Positions 12,647-20,900 are shown, counted from the first letter of the stretch. The stretch is DNA of 20,900 bases from Gp6-AA40 sp050742535 (GCA_050742535.1 JBOGIQ010000071.1:1-20900), one strand, 5' to 3'. Program-made: numbers and translations. The notes: generated from the letters alone by a model not told the origin.

Positions 12647-13945
12647 TCAAGTGCGGTTGACGGACACGACTCTCCGGATGCGCGGACCGGCATCGACGCG
12701 GCTGCCGGCGGCGCGCTGCGGGTACAACGACGCACACAGCGCGGCTGTGCGGCGGTCGGCGCGCAGCGTATCCAGCTTGGGATCGACCTTCATCGCGAAC
12801 AGCGGGGCGGCGTTCTCGGCGCACGCGCGCTCCAGCTCGGCGAACGCCTTGTCGCGCTGTCCGAGCGCGCTGCGGAATACGGCCATGTAATACGCATCGA
12901 CGTACTCGGTCTTCCGCAGCTGCTCGAGTCCCTCGAGAATCGGCAGCGCACGGCGCTCGAGCCCCATCGTTGCCAGACAGGTCCCTTCGAGCGCACGCAG
13001 CCAGGGCAAATCCGGACACATTACCGACGTCAGCCGGTACTGGGCCAGCGCTTCGTCCAGCCGGCCGGAGAACTGCAGCGCCTGTGCGTACGCGGCGCGC
13101 GCGACCTGCAAATACGGATGCAGCTCGACGGCCTTGGCCCCGAGCACCGTCGCCAGGTCGAACTCGCGGCGCCAGACATGCAGGTCCACTTCGATTGACG
13201 CCAGCGTGGGCAGGAGCGGCTCCGCGCGATATGCCCTGCGCACCATCTCGAGCGCTTCGTCGAGACGGCCGAGCGTCGCATAGAGCATCACGGTGCGGAC
13301 GTACGTCGCGCCAAACGTCGGCTTCGCCTCGGCCGCGCGCAGAAACTCGGCTTCCGCCTCGACGACGTTCCGCTCGAACAGATGGAGTCCGTGCGCGCGG
13401 TTGCAGTGCAGCTCTCCGGTCATCCCGGCAGCCGCCGCCTGGTGATGCGCCTCGAGGAACTTCGGATACACCTCGAGCGGCGGGCGCATGCCGAAGGTCG
13501 CGAGCATGAGGTAGCAGGTCGAGAGTCCCTCATAGGCGCGGAAGTCGCCGGGGCACTCATCCGCCGCCTGTTGAAAACACTCGATCGCGCGCTCGGCGCC
13601 CTCGCGCGTGCGGCGGCTCCAGAAGTGCCAGCCGCGGCGGATCAGCTCTTCGGACGAAGGGACGTCGAGCGAGTAGCCTTCCTTGGCGCGATGGGTGATC
13701 CAGCGCCCGAACTCACCGAGGCATTTCCGCACTTCGGCAACGGTCACGTCCACCGTGTGGCGCGAGACGAACGTGCCTTCCCACGCCTCGGCCATCATCT
13801 GCTCGTATCCAACCGTGTGGCCGCGATGGAGCAGCAATACGCGCAGTACACGCCGTGTCTGCGGCCGCAGCTTGATCTCGGCATGATCGCGGATCAGCCG
13901 CATGTCGGCGGTTTCGAAGACGAACGGACCGAAGGTGAGATCCAT
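12647..13945 (-). CDS. Winged-helix transcriptional regulator with TPR domain
   Basis: The 432-residue product begins with an OmpR/PhoB-type winged helix (about 3-95): FGPFVFETADMRLIRDHAEIKL, LRPQTRRVLRVLLLHRGHTV, a recognition-helix region SRHTVDVTVAEVRKCLGE and a closing wing RWITHRAKEGYSLDVP. There is no receiver domain. Residues about 105-400 are helical TPR-like repeats, for instance RAIECFQQAADECPGDFRAYEGLS, GRLDEALEMVRRAYRAEPLLP and RLDEALAQYRLTSVMCPDLP. No transmembrane helix is seen, unlike CadC-type relatives. The TPR part probably senses a protein partner. It shares an operon with the exported 'PDLQGTW' protein and is divergent from the TonB-dependent receptor, making that receptor a natural candidate target; this is inferred from position. 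Confidence 0.88.
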   Translation of the reverse strand: MDLTFGPFVFETADMRLIRDHAEIKLRPQTRRVLRVLLLHRGHTVGYEQMMAEAWEGTFVSRHTVDVTVAEVRKCLGEFGRWITHRAKEGYSLDVPSSEELIRRGWHFWSRRTREGAERAIECFQQAADECPGDFRAYEGLSTCYLMLATFGMRPPLEVYPKFLEAHHQAAAAGMTGELHCNRAHGLHLFERNVVEAEAEFLRAAEAKPTFGATYVRTVMLYATLGRLDEALEMVRRAYRAEPLLPTLASIEVDLHVWRREFDLATVLGAKAVELHPYLQVARAAYAQALQFSGRLDEALAQYRLTSVMCPDLPWLRALEGTCLATMGLERRALPILEGLEQLRKTEYVDAYYMAVFRSALGQRDKAFAELERACAENAAPLFAMKVDPKLDTLRADRRTAALCASLYPQRAAGSRVDAGPRIRRVVSVNRT

Positions 13946-13962
13946 GGCCGAGTGCGACGCGG

Positions 13963-13991
13963 AATGTGACGCGTTTTTGCCGCGCGGTCAA
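13963..13991 (-). promoter_or_regulatory. Candidate promoter of the regulator operon
   Basis: On the minus strand TTGACC (13991 to 13986) is followed after exactly 17 bases by CACATT (13968 to 13963), which lies about 17 bases before the ATG at 13945. The -35 is good, but the -10 matches only half the consensus. Confidence 0.3.
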
Positions 13992-13997
13992 GGAGGG

Positions 13998-14023
13998 ATG
14001 CGGTGAAATTTGCCGCTTTTTTT
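13998..14023 (+). promoter_or_regulatory. Two-codon minigene and weak T-tract hairpin in the divergent region
   Basis: AGGAGGG is followed by ATG CGG TGA (13998-14006), a possible two-codon open frame with very short SD spacing. Overlapping it, GCGG (14000-14003) and CCGC (14013-14016) form a short stem followed by seven T (14017-14023), resembling a weak intrinsic terminator. Either could be chance. Confidence 0.25.
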
Positions 14024-14075
14024 CGCCACGTCCGCTTTGACGGTTTTTTGCGCCCCCGCGGGTCCCTCCGGGCCG

Positions 14076-14126
14076 TAGAATCCGACCGCCTCGGACGCAT
14101 GCGGGAGACCGTCCGAATGGAAGGAG
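14076..14126 (+). promoter_or_regulatory. -10-like box and Shine-Dalgarno of the TonB receptor gene
   Basis: TAGAAT at 14076-14081 is the best -10 candidate upstream of the receptor. AAGGAG at 14121-14126 lies six bases before the ATG at 14133 and fixes that start. No good -35 is seen at standard spacing. Confidence 0.4.
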
Positions 14127-14132
14127 AACAGG

Positions 14133-17100
14133 ATGCGCTGCCGCCCGTTGCTCGTGATCGCCGTGCTTTTGCTCGCCCCGTCATGGGCCCTCGCACAGGG
14201 TTCGATAACCGGTATCGTCCGTGACTCGTCCGGATCCGTCCTGCCCGGAGTCACCGTCGAGGCGTCCAGTGACGCGCTGATCGAGAAGGTGCGAACGGCG
14301 GTAACCGACGGGAACGGGCAATACCGCATCGTCGATCTGCGCGCCGGCACCTACGCGGTGACGTTCACGCTGCCCGGCTTCAGCGCGTTCCGCCGCACGG
14401 GCGTCGTGATCGAAGGGGCCTTTACCGCCACGATCAACGCCGACATGAAGGTCGGGGCGCTGCAGGAAACAGTGACCGTCACCGCCGAATCGCCCATCGT
14501 GGACGTGCAGAGCGTCCGGCGACAGATCTCGATCGACAGCGACACGATCGGCGCGATTCCCGCGTCGAAGTCGTACGCGAGCCTGATGCAGCTGATGCCT
14601 AACACCGTCACACAGGCGGGCGGCGCCATGGACACGCAAGTCGTACCAGGCATGGTGGTGTTCGGCGGCGCCGGCGGACGCAGCAACGAAGGACGCGTGA
14701 ACCTCGACGGCATCAGCGTCGGCTCCGCGTTCAACGGCGCAGGCGTCTCGTCGTACATCCCCGACGTCGGCAACGCGCGCGAGGTGACGATGACCACCTC
14801 CGGCGGGCTTGGGGAGACCGAAGGCGGCGGGCCGTCGATGAACATTGTGCCGCGCGAAGGCGGCAACGCCCTGCGGGGAAGCTTCTATGGCGCCGGTGTC
14901 GGCGGCGCGATGATCGACAGCAACTACACGAAGGAGCTGCAGGATCGAAACCTTCCGGTTCCCGGCCGGTATCGGAAGGTCTGGGACTTCAATCTGGGCG
15001 TCGGCGGCCCAATCATGCAGGACCGGCTGTGGTATTTCGGCTCGCTCCGCAACGAGGGGAGCGAACGGACGGTGACCAACATGTTCGGCAACGCGAATGC
15101 CGGCGATCCGACGAAATGGACGTACGTCGCCGACCGCAGCCGTCCCGCAGTGAATGCCGCCTCATACCGACCGCTGACGCTGCGGCTGACGGCGCAGGCG
15201 ACCCCCAGGAACAAGTTCACCGCGTACTGGGACGAGCAGCGGCCCTGCGAAGGCGGAGCGGCTCCGGGATATACGGGCGACGCGTGCCGCAAGTCGGGTA
15301 ACGGCGAGGTCTTTGGCGGGTCGACCGCTCCGCCAACCCCATCGGCAAGCGCGACGGTCGCCCCGGAAGCCTCGGCCTACAGAGACTACGGGAACCGCGT
15401 CGCTCAGGCGAAATGGACCTCGCCGGTAACCAGCCGGCTGCTGCTCGAAGCGGCGTACGGAACCTACAAGAGCAAGTGGGGCGGCGAGCCGATTCCAGGG
15501 TACGACACTCAGAACCTGATCCGCGTCGTCGAGCAGTGCGCACAGGGGTGCGCGAACAACGGCGGCATTTCCAACCTGACCTACCGATCGGTCAACTGGG
15601 CGGCGAACGTGAACTGGAATACGCAGTGGGGCGCCACCGCCTCGTGGGTGACCGGCAGCCACAGCATCAAAGCCGGCTATCAGGGCGCGATGCTGTACGA
15701 CAACCGGTTCAATTCCACCAACTCCCAGTTCCTGCAGTATCGAGTGAACAACGGCATCCCCGACCAGCTGACGATGTCGATCTCCAGTTTCGGCGTCCGC
15801 CAGCGCGTTCGCTCCGACGCCTTCTACGCTCAGGAGCAATGGACGCTCGGGCGCATGACGCTGCAGGGCGCGATCCGCTACGACCACGCCTGGAGCTACT
15901 TCCCCGAGCAGACCGTCGGGCCTGTGCGCTTCTTCCCCACCGCCGTGACCTATCCGCACCAGACCGGCGTCGAGGGGTATCACGATGTCTGGCCGCGCGG
16001 CGGTGTCGCCTACGACCTCTTTGGCAACGGGAAGACGTCAGTGAAGGTGAACTTCGGCCGCTTTCTCGAGGCCGCGCAGAACGGCGGACTCTTCACCGCC
16101 CTCAATCCGACCAGCCGCCTGTCGCTCACAGCGTCGCGCTCGTGGACCGACGCCAACACGAATTTCGTTCCCGACTGCAACCTGCTGAATCCGGCGGCGC
16201 AGGATCTGCGCGCCAGCGGCGGCGACCAGTGCGGCGTCAACACCAATGCGAATTTCGGCACGCAGGTATTCCAATCAACCCTCGATCCGACTCTGCTGTC
16301 CGGATGGGGCGTGCGGAGCGGCGACTGGCAGTTCGGCGCGTCGGTGCAGCAGGAGGTGCTGCCGCGTCTCGCGGTGGAGTTCGGCTATCAGCGCCGCTGG
16401 CTGGTGAACTTCCTCTCCACCGACAACCGTGCGCGCGGCCCCGAGGATCACAACTCCTTCGGCATCAACATCCCGCTTGATCCACGTCTGCCGGGCGGAG
16501 GCGGGGGCGTTCTGCAGGGTCTCTACAACGTCACGCAGGCCGCGTCCACCCGCCTCAACGACAACTTCCAGACGCTGTCGTCACGCTTCATCGACGAGTC
16601 GCAGGTGGCGAACTCGTTCAACATGAACGTGACCGCGCGGCAGCGCTTCGGCCTCACGGTGCAGGGCGGCTTCAACGTCATCAAGACCGACAGCGACTCA
16701 TGCGCCCTTCGCGACCTGCTCCCTGAATCGGCGGCCACCAATCCGTGGTGCAACACCTCGTCCGGCTGGGTCTCGCGCGCAACGGCCCTTGGCTCCTACA
16801 TGGTGCCCTGGGTGGACGTGCAGATCGCCGGCACGCTGCGCAGCGATCAGGGTGGCAGCCTCGGGGCCAACTGGGTCGCGCCGAACTCCGCGACGGTTGG
16901 ACTCAACCGGCCGTTCGCCGGGACCGGCGGGCAGACGATCGTCGTCAATCTCATTGAGCCGGGCACGCTGTACGGCGATCGCGTCAATCAGTTCGACATC
17001 CGTGTCGCGAAGATCCTCCGCTTCGGGCGGACGCGGGCGAATATCGGGTTCGACGTCTACAACGTGATGAACAAGGCGGCGATCCTGACCTACAACCAGG

Positions 17101-17186
17101 GCTTCGTCGTGAACGGGAACTGGCTGGCGCCGACGAGCATTCAGCAGTCGCGCTTCGCCAAGTTCAGCGCGCAGATTGATTTCTAG
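14133..17186 (+). CDS. TonB-dependent receptor, Oar-like, with N-terminal carboxypeptidase-regulatory domain
   Basis: The 1017-residue outer-membrane protein has a signal peptide (1-22, ending ALAQG), then a carboxypeptidase-regulatory-like beta sandwich (about 22-105: GSITGIVRDSSGSVLPGVTVEA, then DGNGQYRIVDLRAGTYAVTF). The linker ETVTVTAESPIVDVQS leads to a plug domain (about 115-240) with the landmark VNLDGIS near 189-195. The rest is a large beta barrel ending in FSAQIDF, with the C-terminal phenylalanine usual for outer-membrane insertion. Acidobacterial genomes encode many such receptors, generally thought to import large substrates with TonB energy. The substrate is not predictable. Cysteines in short extracellular-type segments (for example PCEGGAAPGYTGDACRKSG near 369-387) suggest disulfide-locked loops. 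The gene is divergent from a winged-helix/TPR regulator. Confidence 0.92.
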   Translation: MRCRPLLVIAVLLLAPSWALAQGSITGIVRDSSGSVLPGVTVEASSDALIEKVRTAVTDGNGQYRIVDLRAGTYAVTFTLPGFSAFRRTGVVIEGAFTATINADMKVGALQETVTVTAESPIVDVQSVRRQISIDSDTIGAIPASKSYASLMQLMPNTVTQAGGAMDTQVVPGMVVFGGAGGRSNEGRVNLDGISVGSAFNGAGVSSYIPDVGNAREVTMTTSGGLGETEGGGPSMNIVPREGGNALRGSFYGAGVGGAMIDSNYTKELQDRNLPVPGRYRKVWDFNLGVGGPIMQDRLWYFGSLRNEGSERTVTNMFGNANAGDPTKWTYVADRSRPAVNAASYRPLTLRLTAQATPRNKFTAYWDEQRPCEGGAAPGYTGDACRKSGNGEVFGGSTAPPTPSASATVAPEASAYRDYGNRVAQAKWTSPVTSRLLLEAAYGTYKSKWGGEPIPGYDTQNLIRVVEQCAQGCANNGGISNLTYRSVNWAANVNWNTQWGATASWVTGSHSIKAGYQGAMLYDNRFNSTNSQFLQYRVNNGIPDQLTMSISSFGVRQRVRSDAFYAQEQWTLGRMTLQGAIRYDHAWSYFPEQTVGPVRFFPTAVTYPHQTGVEGYHDVWPRGGVAYDLFGNGKTSVKVNFGRFLEAAQNGGLFTALNPTSRLSLTASRSWTDANTNFVPDCNLLNPAAQDLRASGGDQCGVNTNANFGTQVFQSTLDPTLLSGWGVRSGDWQFGASVQQEVLPRLAVEFGYQRRWLVNFLSTDNRARGPEDHNSFGINIPLDPRLPGGGGGVLQGLYNVTQAASTRLNDNFQTLSSRFIDESQVANSFNMNVTARQRFGLTVQGGFNVIKTDSDSCALRDLLPESAATNPWCNTSSGWVSRATALGSYMVPWVDVQIAGTLRSDQGGSLGANWVAPNSATVGLNRPFAGTGGQTIVVNLIEPGTLYGDRVNQFDIRVAKILRFGRTRANIGFDVYNVMNKAAILTYNQGFVVNGNWLAPTSIQQSRFAKFSAQIDF

Positions 17187-17338
17187 GTCCTTGGTGCTTG
17201 GTGCTGAGTTCTTAGTCCGTCCTTCGTCCCTGGTCCGTCCTTAGTTCTTGGTCCTTGGTCCACGCAGACAAGGGACCAGGGACCAGGACGGACTAAGGAC
17301 CAAGAACGGACCAAGCACCACGGCCGAAGGACCAGGGA
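17187..17338. repeat. Stop-to-stop array of TTGGTCC/TTGGTGC heptads arranged as a long inverted repeat
   Basis: The whole gap between two convergent stop codons is built of TTGGTGC (17191, 17198), TTAGTCC (17212), TTGGTCC (17248, 17255) and related units, followed by their inverted forms. TTAGTCCGTCC at 17212-17222 is the exact reverse complement of 17286-17296. The transcript could fold into a long imperfect hairpin on either strand, and may serve as a bidirectional transcription end. Confidence 0.88.
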
Positions 17339-18664
17339 CTAGATCGCGACCTTCCCGGTGCTATCTCCGAACGTCTCCGCCGGCACCTGCATCTTGTCGA
17401 GGACCGCGAGCAGCAGGTTCGCCATCGGCGTCTTCTTCGGGTTGCGGATATGACGCCCACCCTGCAGGCGGCCTGACGCGCCGCCGGCGAGGATGATCGG
17501 CAGATCGGTGTGGTTGTGCTGATTGCCGTCGCTCATGCCGCTGCCATAGAGCACCAGCGAATGATCGAGCAGCGAGCCGTCGCCGTCCGGAGTCGACTGC
17601 AGCTTGTCGAGGAAATACTGGAAGAGTGCCACGTGGTATGTGTTCAGCACCGCGAAGCGATCCTTGTTCGACTGGATGTTCGAGTGGTGCGACAGCGTAT
17701 GGAAGGCATCGCGAATCGTGCTGCGCGGATAGACCGCGTTGCTCAACTCTTTGGCGAGCAGCATCGTCGAGACGCGGGTGATGTCCGCCTGCCACGCCAG
17801 CACCTGCAGATCGAGCATCAGCTTGATGTGCTCCTCGATGTCGGAGGGCACGCCCGTTGGCGCCGCCGGCACGGGCAGGTCGGCCGAGAGCTGACGGTCC
17901 GCCTTCTGGATGCGCCGCTCGATCTCGCGCACGTCGGTCAGGTACTGATCCAGGCGCGACCGATCGGATGCGGGCAGCGTGCGCTGCAGGGCCGAGGCGT
18001 CGCCGAGCACGGAGTCCAGCAGGCTGAGCGATTGCGCGCGGCGCGCCTGCCGTTCCGCGGCGGTGTTGCCGTCGCCGAACAGGCGCTCGAAGATCACCTG
18101 CGGGTTGTTTTCCATCGGCAGCGGCGCGTTGGCTCCCTGCCAGGAGATCGTGTCGCGGTAGGCGCAGCTCAGACCGTCGCCGCAGTTCACGCTCGCTTCC
18201 TCGATCATCAGCTCGAGCGACGGCAGCGGTGTGTCCTGTCCGATCCGGCGGGCAATCACCTGATCGACCGTGATGCCCAGCTCGGGGCGCGCGCCGACCT
18301 TCGCAAATGCGCCACTGAGGTACGCCGCCGCCGAGCGATTGTGATTCGCAGTGGCGCCGCTTCCGTACGCCAGCGCGCATTCCAGATCGCTGATCACGTT
18401 GATGCGGCCGTGGAACGCCTTCAGCGGCTGCAGGATGTCGGACAGCTCGAAGTTGGCCCCTTCGGTGGCCGGCGTCCACTTCGGCATGATGGCGCCGTGC
18501 GGGAAGTAGATGGCCCCGAAGCGCGTCGGTCTCGCCGAAGCAACGGCCTGTCTCGCAGAGGCATTGGCGGGCAACATCGAGTCGAGGAACGGCAGGGCGA
18601 GCGTGACGCCGGCGCCGCGCAGGAACGTCCGCCGCGAGAGATGCCGCCTGCTGAGGAATGCCAT
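17339..18664 (-). CDS. DUF1552 domain protein, Tat-exported
   Basis: The 441-residue product starts with a twin-arginine export signal (SRRTFLRGAG at 10-19, hydrophobic core to about 35). The body matches the DUF1552 family, found in Planctomycetes, Verrucomicrobia and Acidobacteriota and of unknown function. Landmarks are RFGAIYFPHGAIMPKWTP near 48-65, an HNRSAAAYLSG segment, the family signature H-x-x-S-H-H at 322-327 (HTLSHH), VLYGSGMSDGNQHNHTDLP and the terminal PMANLLLAVLDKMQVP. Some annotations call such proteins sulfatase-like; no sulfatase active-site motif is seen here. It starts four bases after the stop of the DUF1592 gene, the usual operon partner. Confidence 0.9.
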   Translation of the reverse strand: MAFLSRRHLSRRTFLRGAGVTLALPFLDSMLPANASARQAVASARPTRFGAIYFPHGAIMPKWTPATEGANFELSDILQPLKAFHGRINVISDLECALAYGSGATANHNRSAAAYLSGAFAKVGARPELGITVDQVIARRIGQDTPLPSLELMIEEASVNCGDGLSCAYRDTISWQGANAPLPMENNPQVIFERLFGDGNTAAERQARRAQSLSLLDSVLGDASALQRTLPASDRSRLDQYLTDVREIERRIQKADRQLSADLPVPAAPTGVPSDIEEHIKLMLDLQVLAWQADITRVSTMLLAKELSNAVYPRSTIRDAFHTLSHHSNIQSNKDRFAVLNTYHVALFQYFLDKLQSTPDGDGSLLDHSLVLYGSGMSDGNQHNHTDLPIILAGGASGRLQGGRHIRNPKKTPMANLLLAVLDKMQVPAETFGDSTGKVAI

Positions 18665-18668
18665 CTCG

Positions 18669-20900
18669 TTAACCCTTCTTGACGCGTTTCTGGAACGCGT
18701 CGCTTTCCACGATGCCGAGCAGCAACGACGAGAGCCGGTTTCCGTCCCGGCCCGCGCGACGCACCGACGCGCGGACGGAGGGCATGTCGTAATAGTGCAC
18801 CGGACGGCCCAGGGCGTATACGAAAAGCTTTTCGGCCGCTGTCGTCATGAACATATCCGACCGGCTCATCACGGCCCGGCGCAGATCAGCCGGGCCGGAG
18901 AGCGGCGTGCCGTCGGCAAGGCGTCCGTTGGTGTCGACCTTTGCCGGCCCGTCCATCTCGCGCCAGGCACCGATCAGGTCGTAGTTCTCGAGGGCGAATC
19001 CGAGCGGGTCCATGATGTTGTGGCACGACGCGCAGGTCGGGTTCGCCCGGTGCCGCTCGAGCCGCTGCCGCAGCGTGGTCGTTTTGGCGCTCTCCTCGCC
19101 TTCCTCCAGATTCGTCTCCACACCCGGCGGCGGTTGCGGCGGCGGAGCGCCGAGGAGGTTCTCGAGAATCCATTTGCCGCGCATCACCGGCGACGTCCGC
19201 GTCGCCACCGAGGTCACCGTCAGCATGCTGCCGTGGCCGAGCAACCCGCGGCGCGGGCTCGCGGGATCGAGCGGCACGCGGCGGAAGTGGCTGCCGCGAA
19301 TGTTGGGTATGCCGTAGTGCCGCGCCAGCCGCTCGTCGACGAAGGTGTAGTCGGCGTCGAGCAGCTCGACGAGCGGACGATCCTGCCGGACGATGGTGTC
19401 GAAGAGCAGTTCGGTCTCGCGGCGGAACGATCGACGGAGGTTGTCGTCGAATCCGGGTGCTTCGGTCTGGACGTTCGCGAGCTCGCGCAGGTACAGCCAC
19501 TGCCCGGCGAAATTGGACACGAACGCGTCCGCCTTGCGATCGGCGACCATACGCGTGACCTGCTGCGTGAGCGTCGCCGGATCGCGCAGACGCCCTTTCG
19601 CCGCCAGGTCGAGCAGCTGCTCATCGGGAATGCTGCTCCAGAGGAAGAACGAGAGGCGCGACGCGAGCTCCGTGTCGCTGATGCGATAGGTCGCGCCGGG
19701 CGCAAGATTCGCCGGCTCCTGCTCGACGCGATACAGGAATCGCGGCGCCACGAGCAGACGCGCCAGGGACTCCTGGACCCCTGTCTCGAAGTCCCCGCGT
19801 GCGCGCCCCTGCTTGTAGAAGGCGAGGAGTGTGTCGATTTCCTGTGGCGCGACCGTGCCACGATACGCGACCCGCGCCAGCCGCGTGAGAATCGCTCGGG
19901 CGCATGGCTCTTCTTCGGCGGGGACTGCAGGCCGACAGGTGAAGAGCTTCCGCCGGCTCGGCGTGTCGCCGGTGCCCGTGGGGTTGAACGGCCCCATGAT
20001 GGCCACGTTCGCCACTCCGCCAGCAACGTTGAATCCGTTATTCGCCGCGCGGAAATCGGAGTAGGCATCGTCCACGCCGGCGCCGCGCTGGCGATCGAGG
20101 ACCGCGACGCCGATGGTGTGCGGGCCGGCAGTGACCGGAATGCGGAAGCGCCGGGTGTTCGGCGCGGTCACGCGCGCGCCGTCGATGGTCACGTCGGGAC
20201 CACCGCCCGCCGCGCCGCCACCCGGGCCGCCGCCGCCCATCGTGAATTCGTACTCGGCGTCGAGCGGGAACGTGTGCTGAATGAGCATGCCGCCGCGCGT
20301 GCCGAGCGGCAGGCCTGCGATGTGACGCTCGTTCGACAGCGCCGGGGGCGCCGCATACACGACCTGCGACGGCGCCATCGTCCGGTCGCCGACAGCGAGG
20401 CGGCTGATCTTCATCGCCGCGGAGACATAACCCTGGATCAGCGCCGGCGAGACGCTCAGCGCTTCCGCGATGTTGTCGAAGCCTTCGCTCGAGCCGTCGG
20501 CCGGAAGCAGCGGCGCGACGTCCACCTCGATGGCCAGCAGATCGCGGATCGCGTTCGCGTATTCGTTGCGGTTCAGCCGGTGCAGCGCCGGCGTGTCGAG
20601 GCTGGCCTTCGCATCGACGGCCGCATCGAGCCGCGCTTCCATCGCCGCGGCGAACGCGTCGAGCCGCTCGCGCGGCGGGCGCGGGAACCCGCTCGGCGGC
20701 ATCATGCCGGTTTTTACCTTGCGGACGGCTTTTTCCCACCGCTCGGCGTTCGCGCCAACCTTCGTGACGTCGGCGTCGAGCACCAGGCCGCCCTGTTTCG
20801 CGCGCTCGTTGTGGCAGCCGAGACAGTACTGCTTGACCAGCGCCGCATCGTCCGCTCCGGCTGCCTGTGCCGGGGTCGGTTGCGAAGCCACGCTCTGGAA
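18669..20900 (-). CDS. DUF1592 multidomain cytochrome-like protein (DUF1587-1595-1592-1588-1585), 5' end missing
   Basis: The open frame runs off the right edge. The first visible residues (FQSVASQPTPAQAAG) look like the end of a signal peptide region, so the GTG at 20891 is unlikely to be the start. In order the 743 visible residues show a haem c-like C-L-G-C-H (26-30), a DUF1587 segment (PALHRLNRNEYANAIRDLL), a beta-rich carbohydrate-module-like part with a glycine-rich loop, DUF1595 (ARVAYRGTVAPQEIDTLLAFY), DUF1592 (SDTELASRLSFFLWSSIPD), DUF1588 with a second haem-like site C-A-S-C-H (623-627, followed by NIMDPLGFALENYD) and DUF1585 at the end. The family is periplasmic, probably redox-active, and of unproven function. 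It leads the operon with the DUF1552 gene. Confidence 0.92.
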   Translation of the reverse strand, partial: FQSVASQPTPAQAAGADDAALVKQYCLGCHNERAKQGGLVLDADVTKVGANAERWEKAVRKVKTGMMPPSGFPRPPRERLDAFAAAMEARLDAAVDAKASLDTPALHRLNRNEYANAIRDLLAIEVDVAPLLPADGSSEGFDNIAEALSVSPALIQGYVSAAMKISRLAVGDRTMAPSQVVYAAPPALSNERHIAGLPLGTRGGMLIQHTFPLDAEYEFTMGGGGPGGGAAGGGPDVTIDGARVTAPNTRRFRIPVTAGPHTIGVAVLDRQRGAGVDDAYSDFRAANNGFNVAGGVANVAIMGPFNPTGTGDTPSRRKLFTCRPAVPAEEEPCARAILTRLARVAYRGTVAPQEIDTLLAFYKQGRARGDFETGVQESLARLLVAPRFLYRVEQEPANLAPGATYRISDTELASRLSFFLWSSIPDEQLLDLAAKGRLRDPATLTQQVTRMVADRKADAFVSNFAGQWLYLRELANVQTEAPGFDDNLRRSFRRETELLFDTIVRQDRPLVELLDADYTFVDERLARHYGIPNIRGSHFRRVPLDPASPRRGLLGHGSMLTVTSVATRTSPVMRGKWILENLLGAPPPQPPPGVETNLEEGEESAKTTTLRQRLERHRANPTCASCHNIMDPLGFALENYDLIGAWREMDGPAKVDTNGRLADGTPLSGPADLRRAVMSRSDMFMTTAAEKLFVYALGRPVHYYDMPSVRASVRRAGRDGNRLSSLLLGIVESDAFQKRVKKG

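Noticed and set aside
12636..13019. N-terminal extension of the 'PDLQGTW' gene by 128 codons
   Set aside because: The extension lies out of frame within the regulator gene and is Arg/Ala-rich. The start at 12635 has a signal peptide and GGAGG.
17510..18682. Long open frame antisense to the DUF1552 gene (390 codons)
   Set aside because: Low-complexity antisense composition and no recognisable motif; the DUF1552 reading has a Tat signal and family signature.
1..20900. tRNA, rRNA or transposase genes
   Set aside because: None was recognised on either strand by reading; a short structured RNA could still be missed without a search tool.

Overview
The window is GC-rich, densely coding DNA with no rRNA or tRNA gene. 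The gene families point to Acidobacteriota, probably the Vicinamibacteria: an Oar-like TonB-dependent receptor with an N-terminal carboxypeptidase-regulatory domain, a DUF1592/DUF1552 pair, a cytochrome-PQQ propeller dehydrogenase, a haem c-copper monooxygenase fusion, a winged-helix/TPR regulator and a secreted 'PDLQGTW' protein. This assignment is inferred from gene content; no marker gene is present.

Layout. (a) 1-2915: the 5' end of a secreted alpha/beta hydrolase (-), a GYD-domain protein (+), and a malate synthase-GNAT operon (-). (b) 3062-5458: an apparently active HtrA/DegP-like protease (+) faces, across a shared hairpin, a minus-strand pair made of an HtrA paralogue that has lost all three catalytic residues and a small LuxR-type regulator with a vestigial receiver domain. 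(c) 5524-8719: a plus-strand pair of a cytochrome c-PQQ propeller dehydrogenase and a haem c-PHM-like copper monooxygenase. (d) 8720-11654: a more accessory-looking stretch with a four-helix-bundle (23S rRNA intervening-sequence type) protein and a large ankyrin-repeat protein, separated by non-coding DNA with direct and inverted repeats. (e) 11655-17186: a secreted 'PDLQGTW' protein and a winged-helix/TPR regulator (-), divergent from a 1017-residue TonB-dependent receptor (+). (f) 17339-20900: a DUF1592-DUF1552 operon (-), with the DUF1592 gene running off the window.

The genes suggest a periplasm- and outer-membrane-centred oxidative lifestyle: periplasmic dehydrogenase and monooxygenase, large polymer or substrate uptake through TonB, cytochrome-like DUF1592/DUF1552 proteins, and envelope proteolysis. 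Malate synthase is present but isocitrate lyase is not in view.

The most striking non-genic signal is a family of short tandem arrays in at least five intergenic gaps, built of 7-nt units of the form TTGGNNN (or the reverse complement NNNCCAA), with the last three bases differing by locus; a sixth, 8-9-nt variant lies between the pseudo-HtrA and LuxR genes. A second family (CCGGCTTCAGCCGG palindromes) sits at a ribosome binding site in one place, and half of the same sequence appears inside the HtrA coding sequence as an in-frame insertion.
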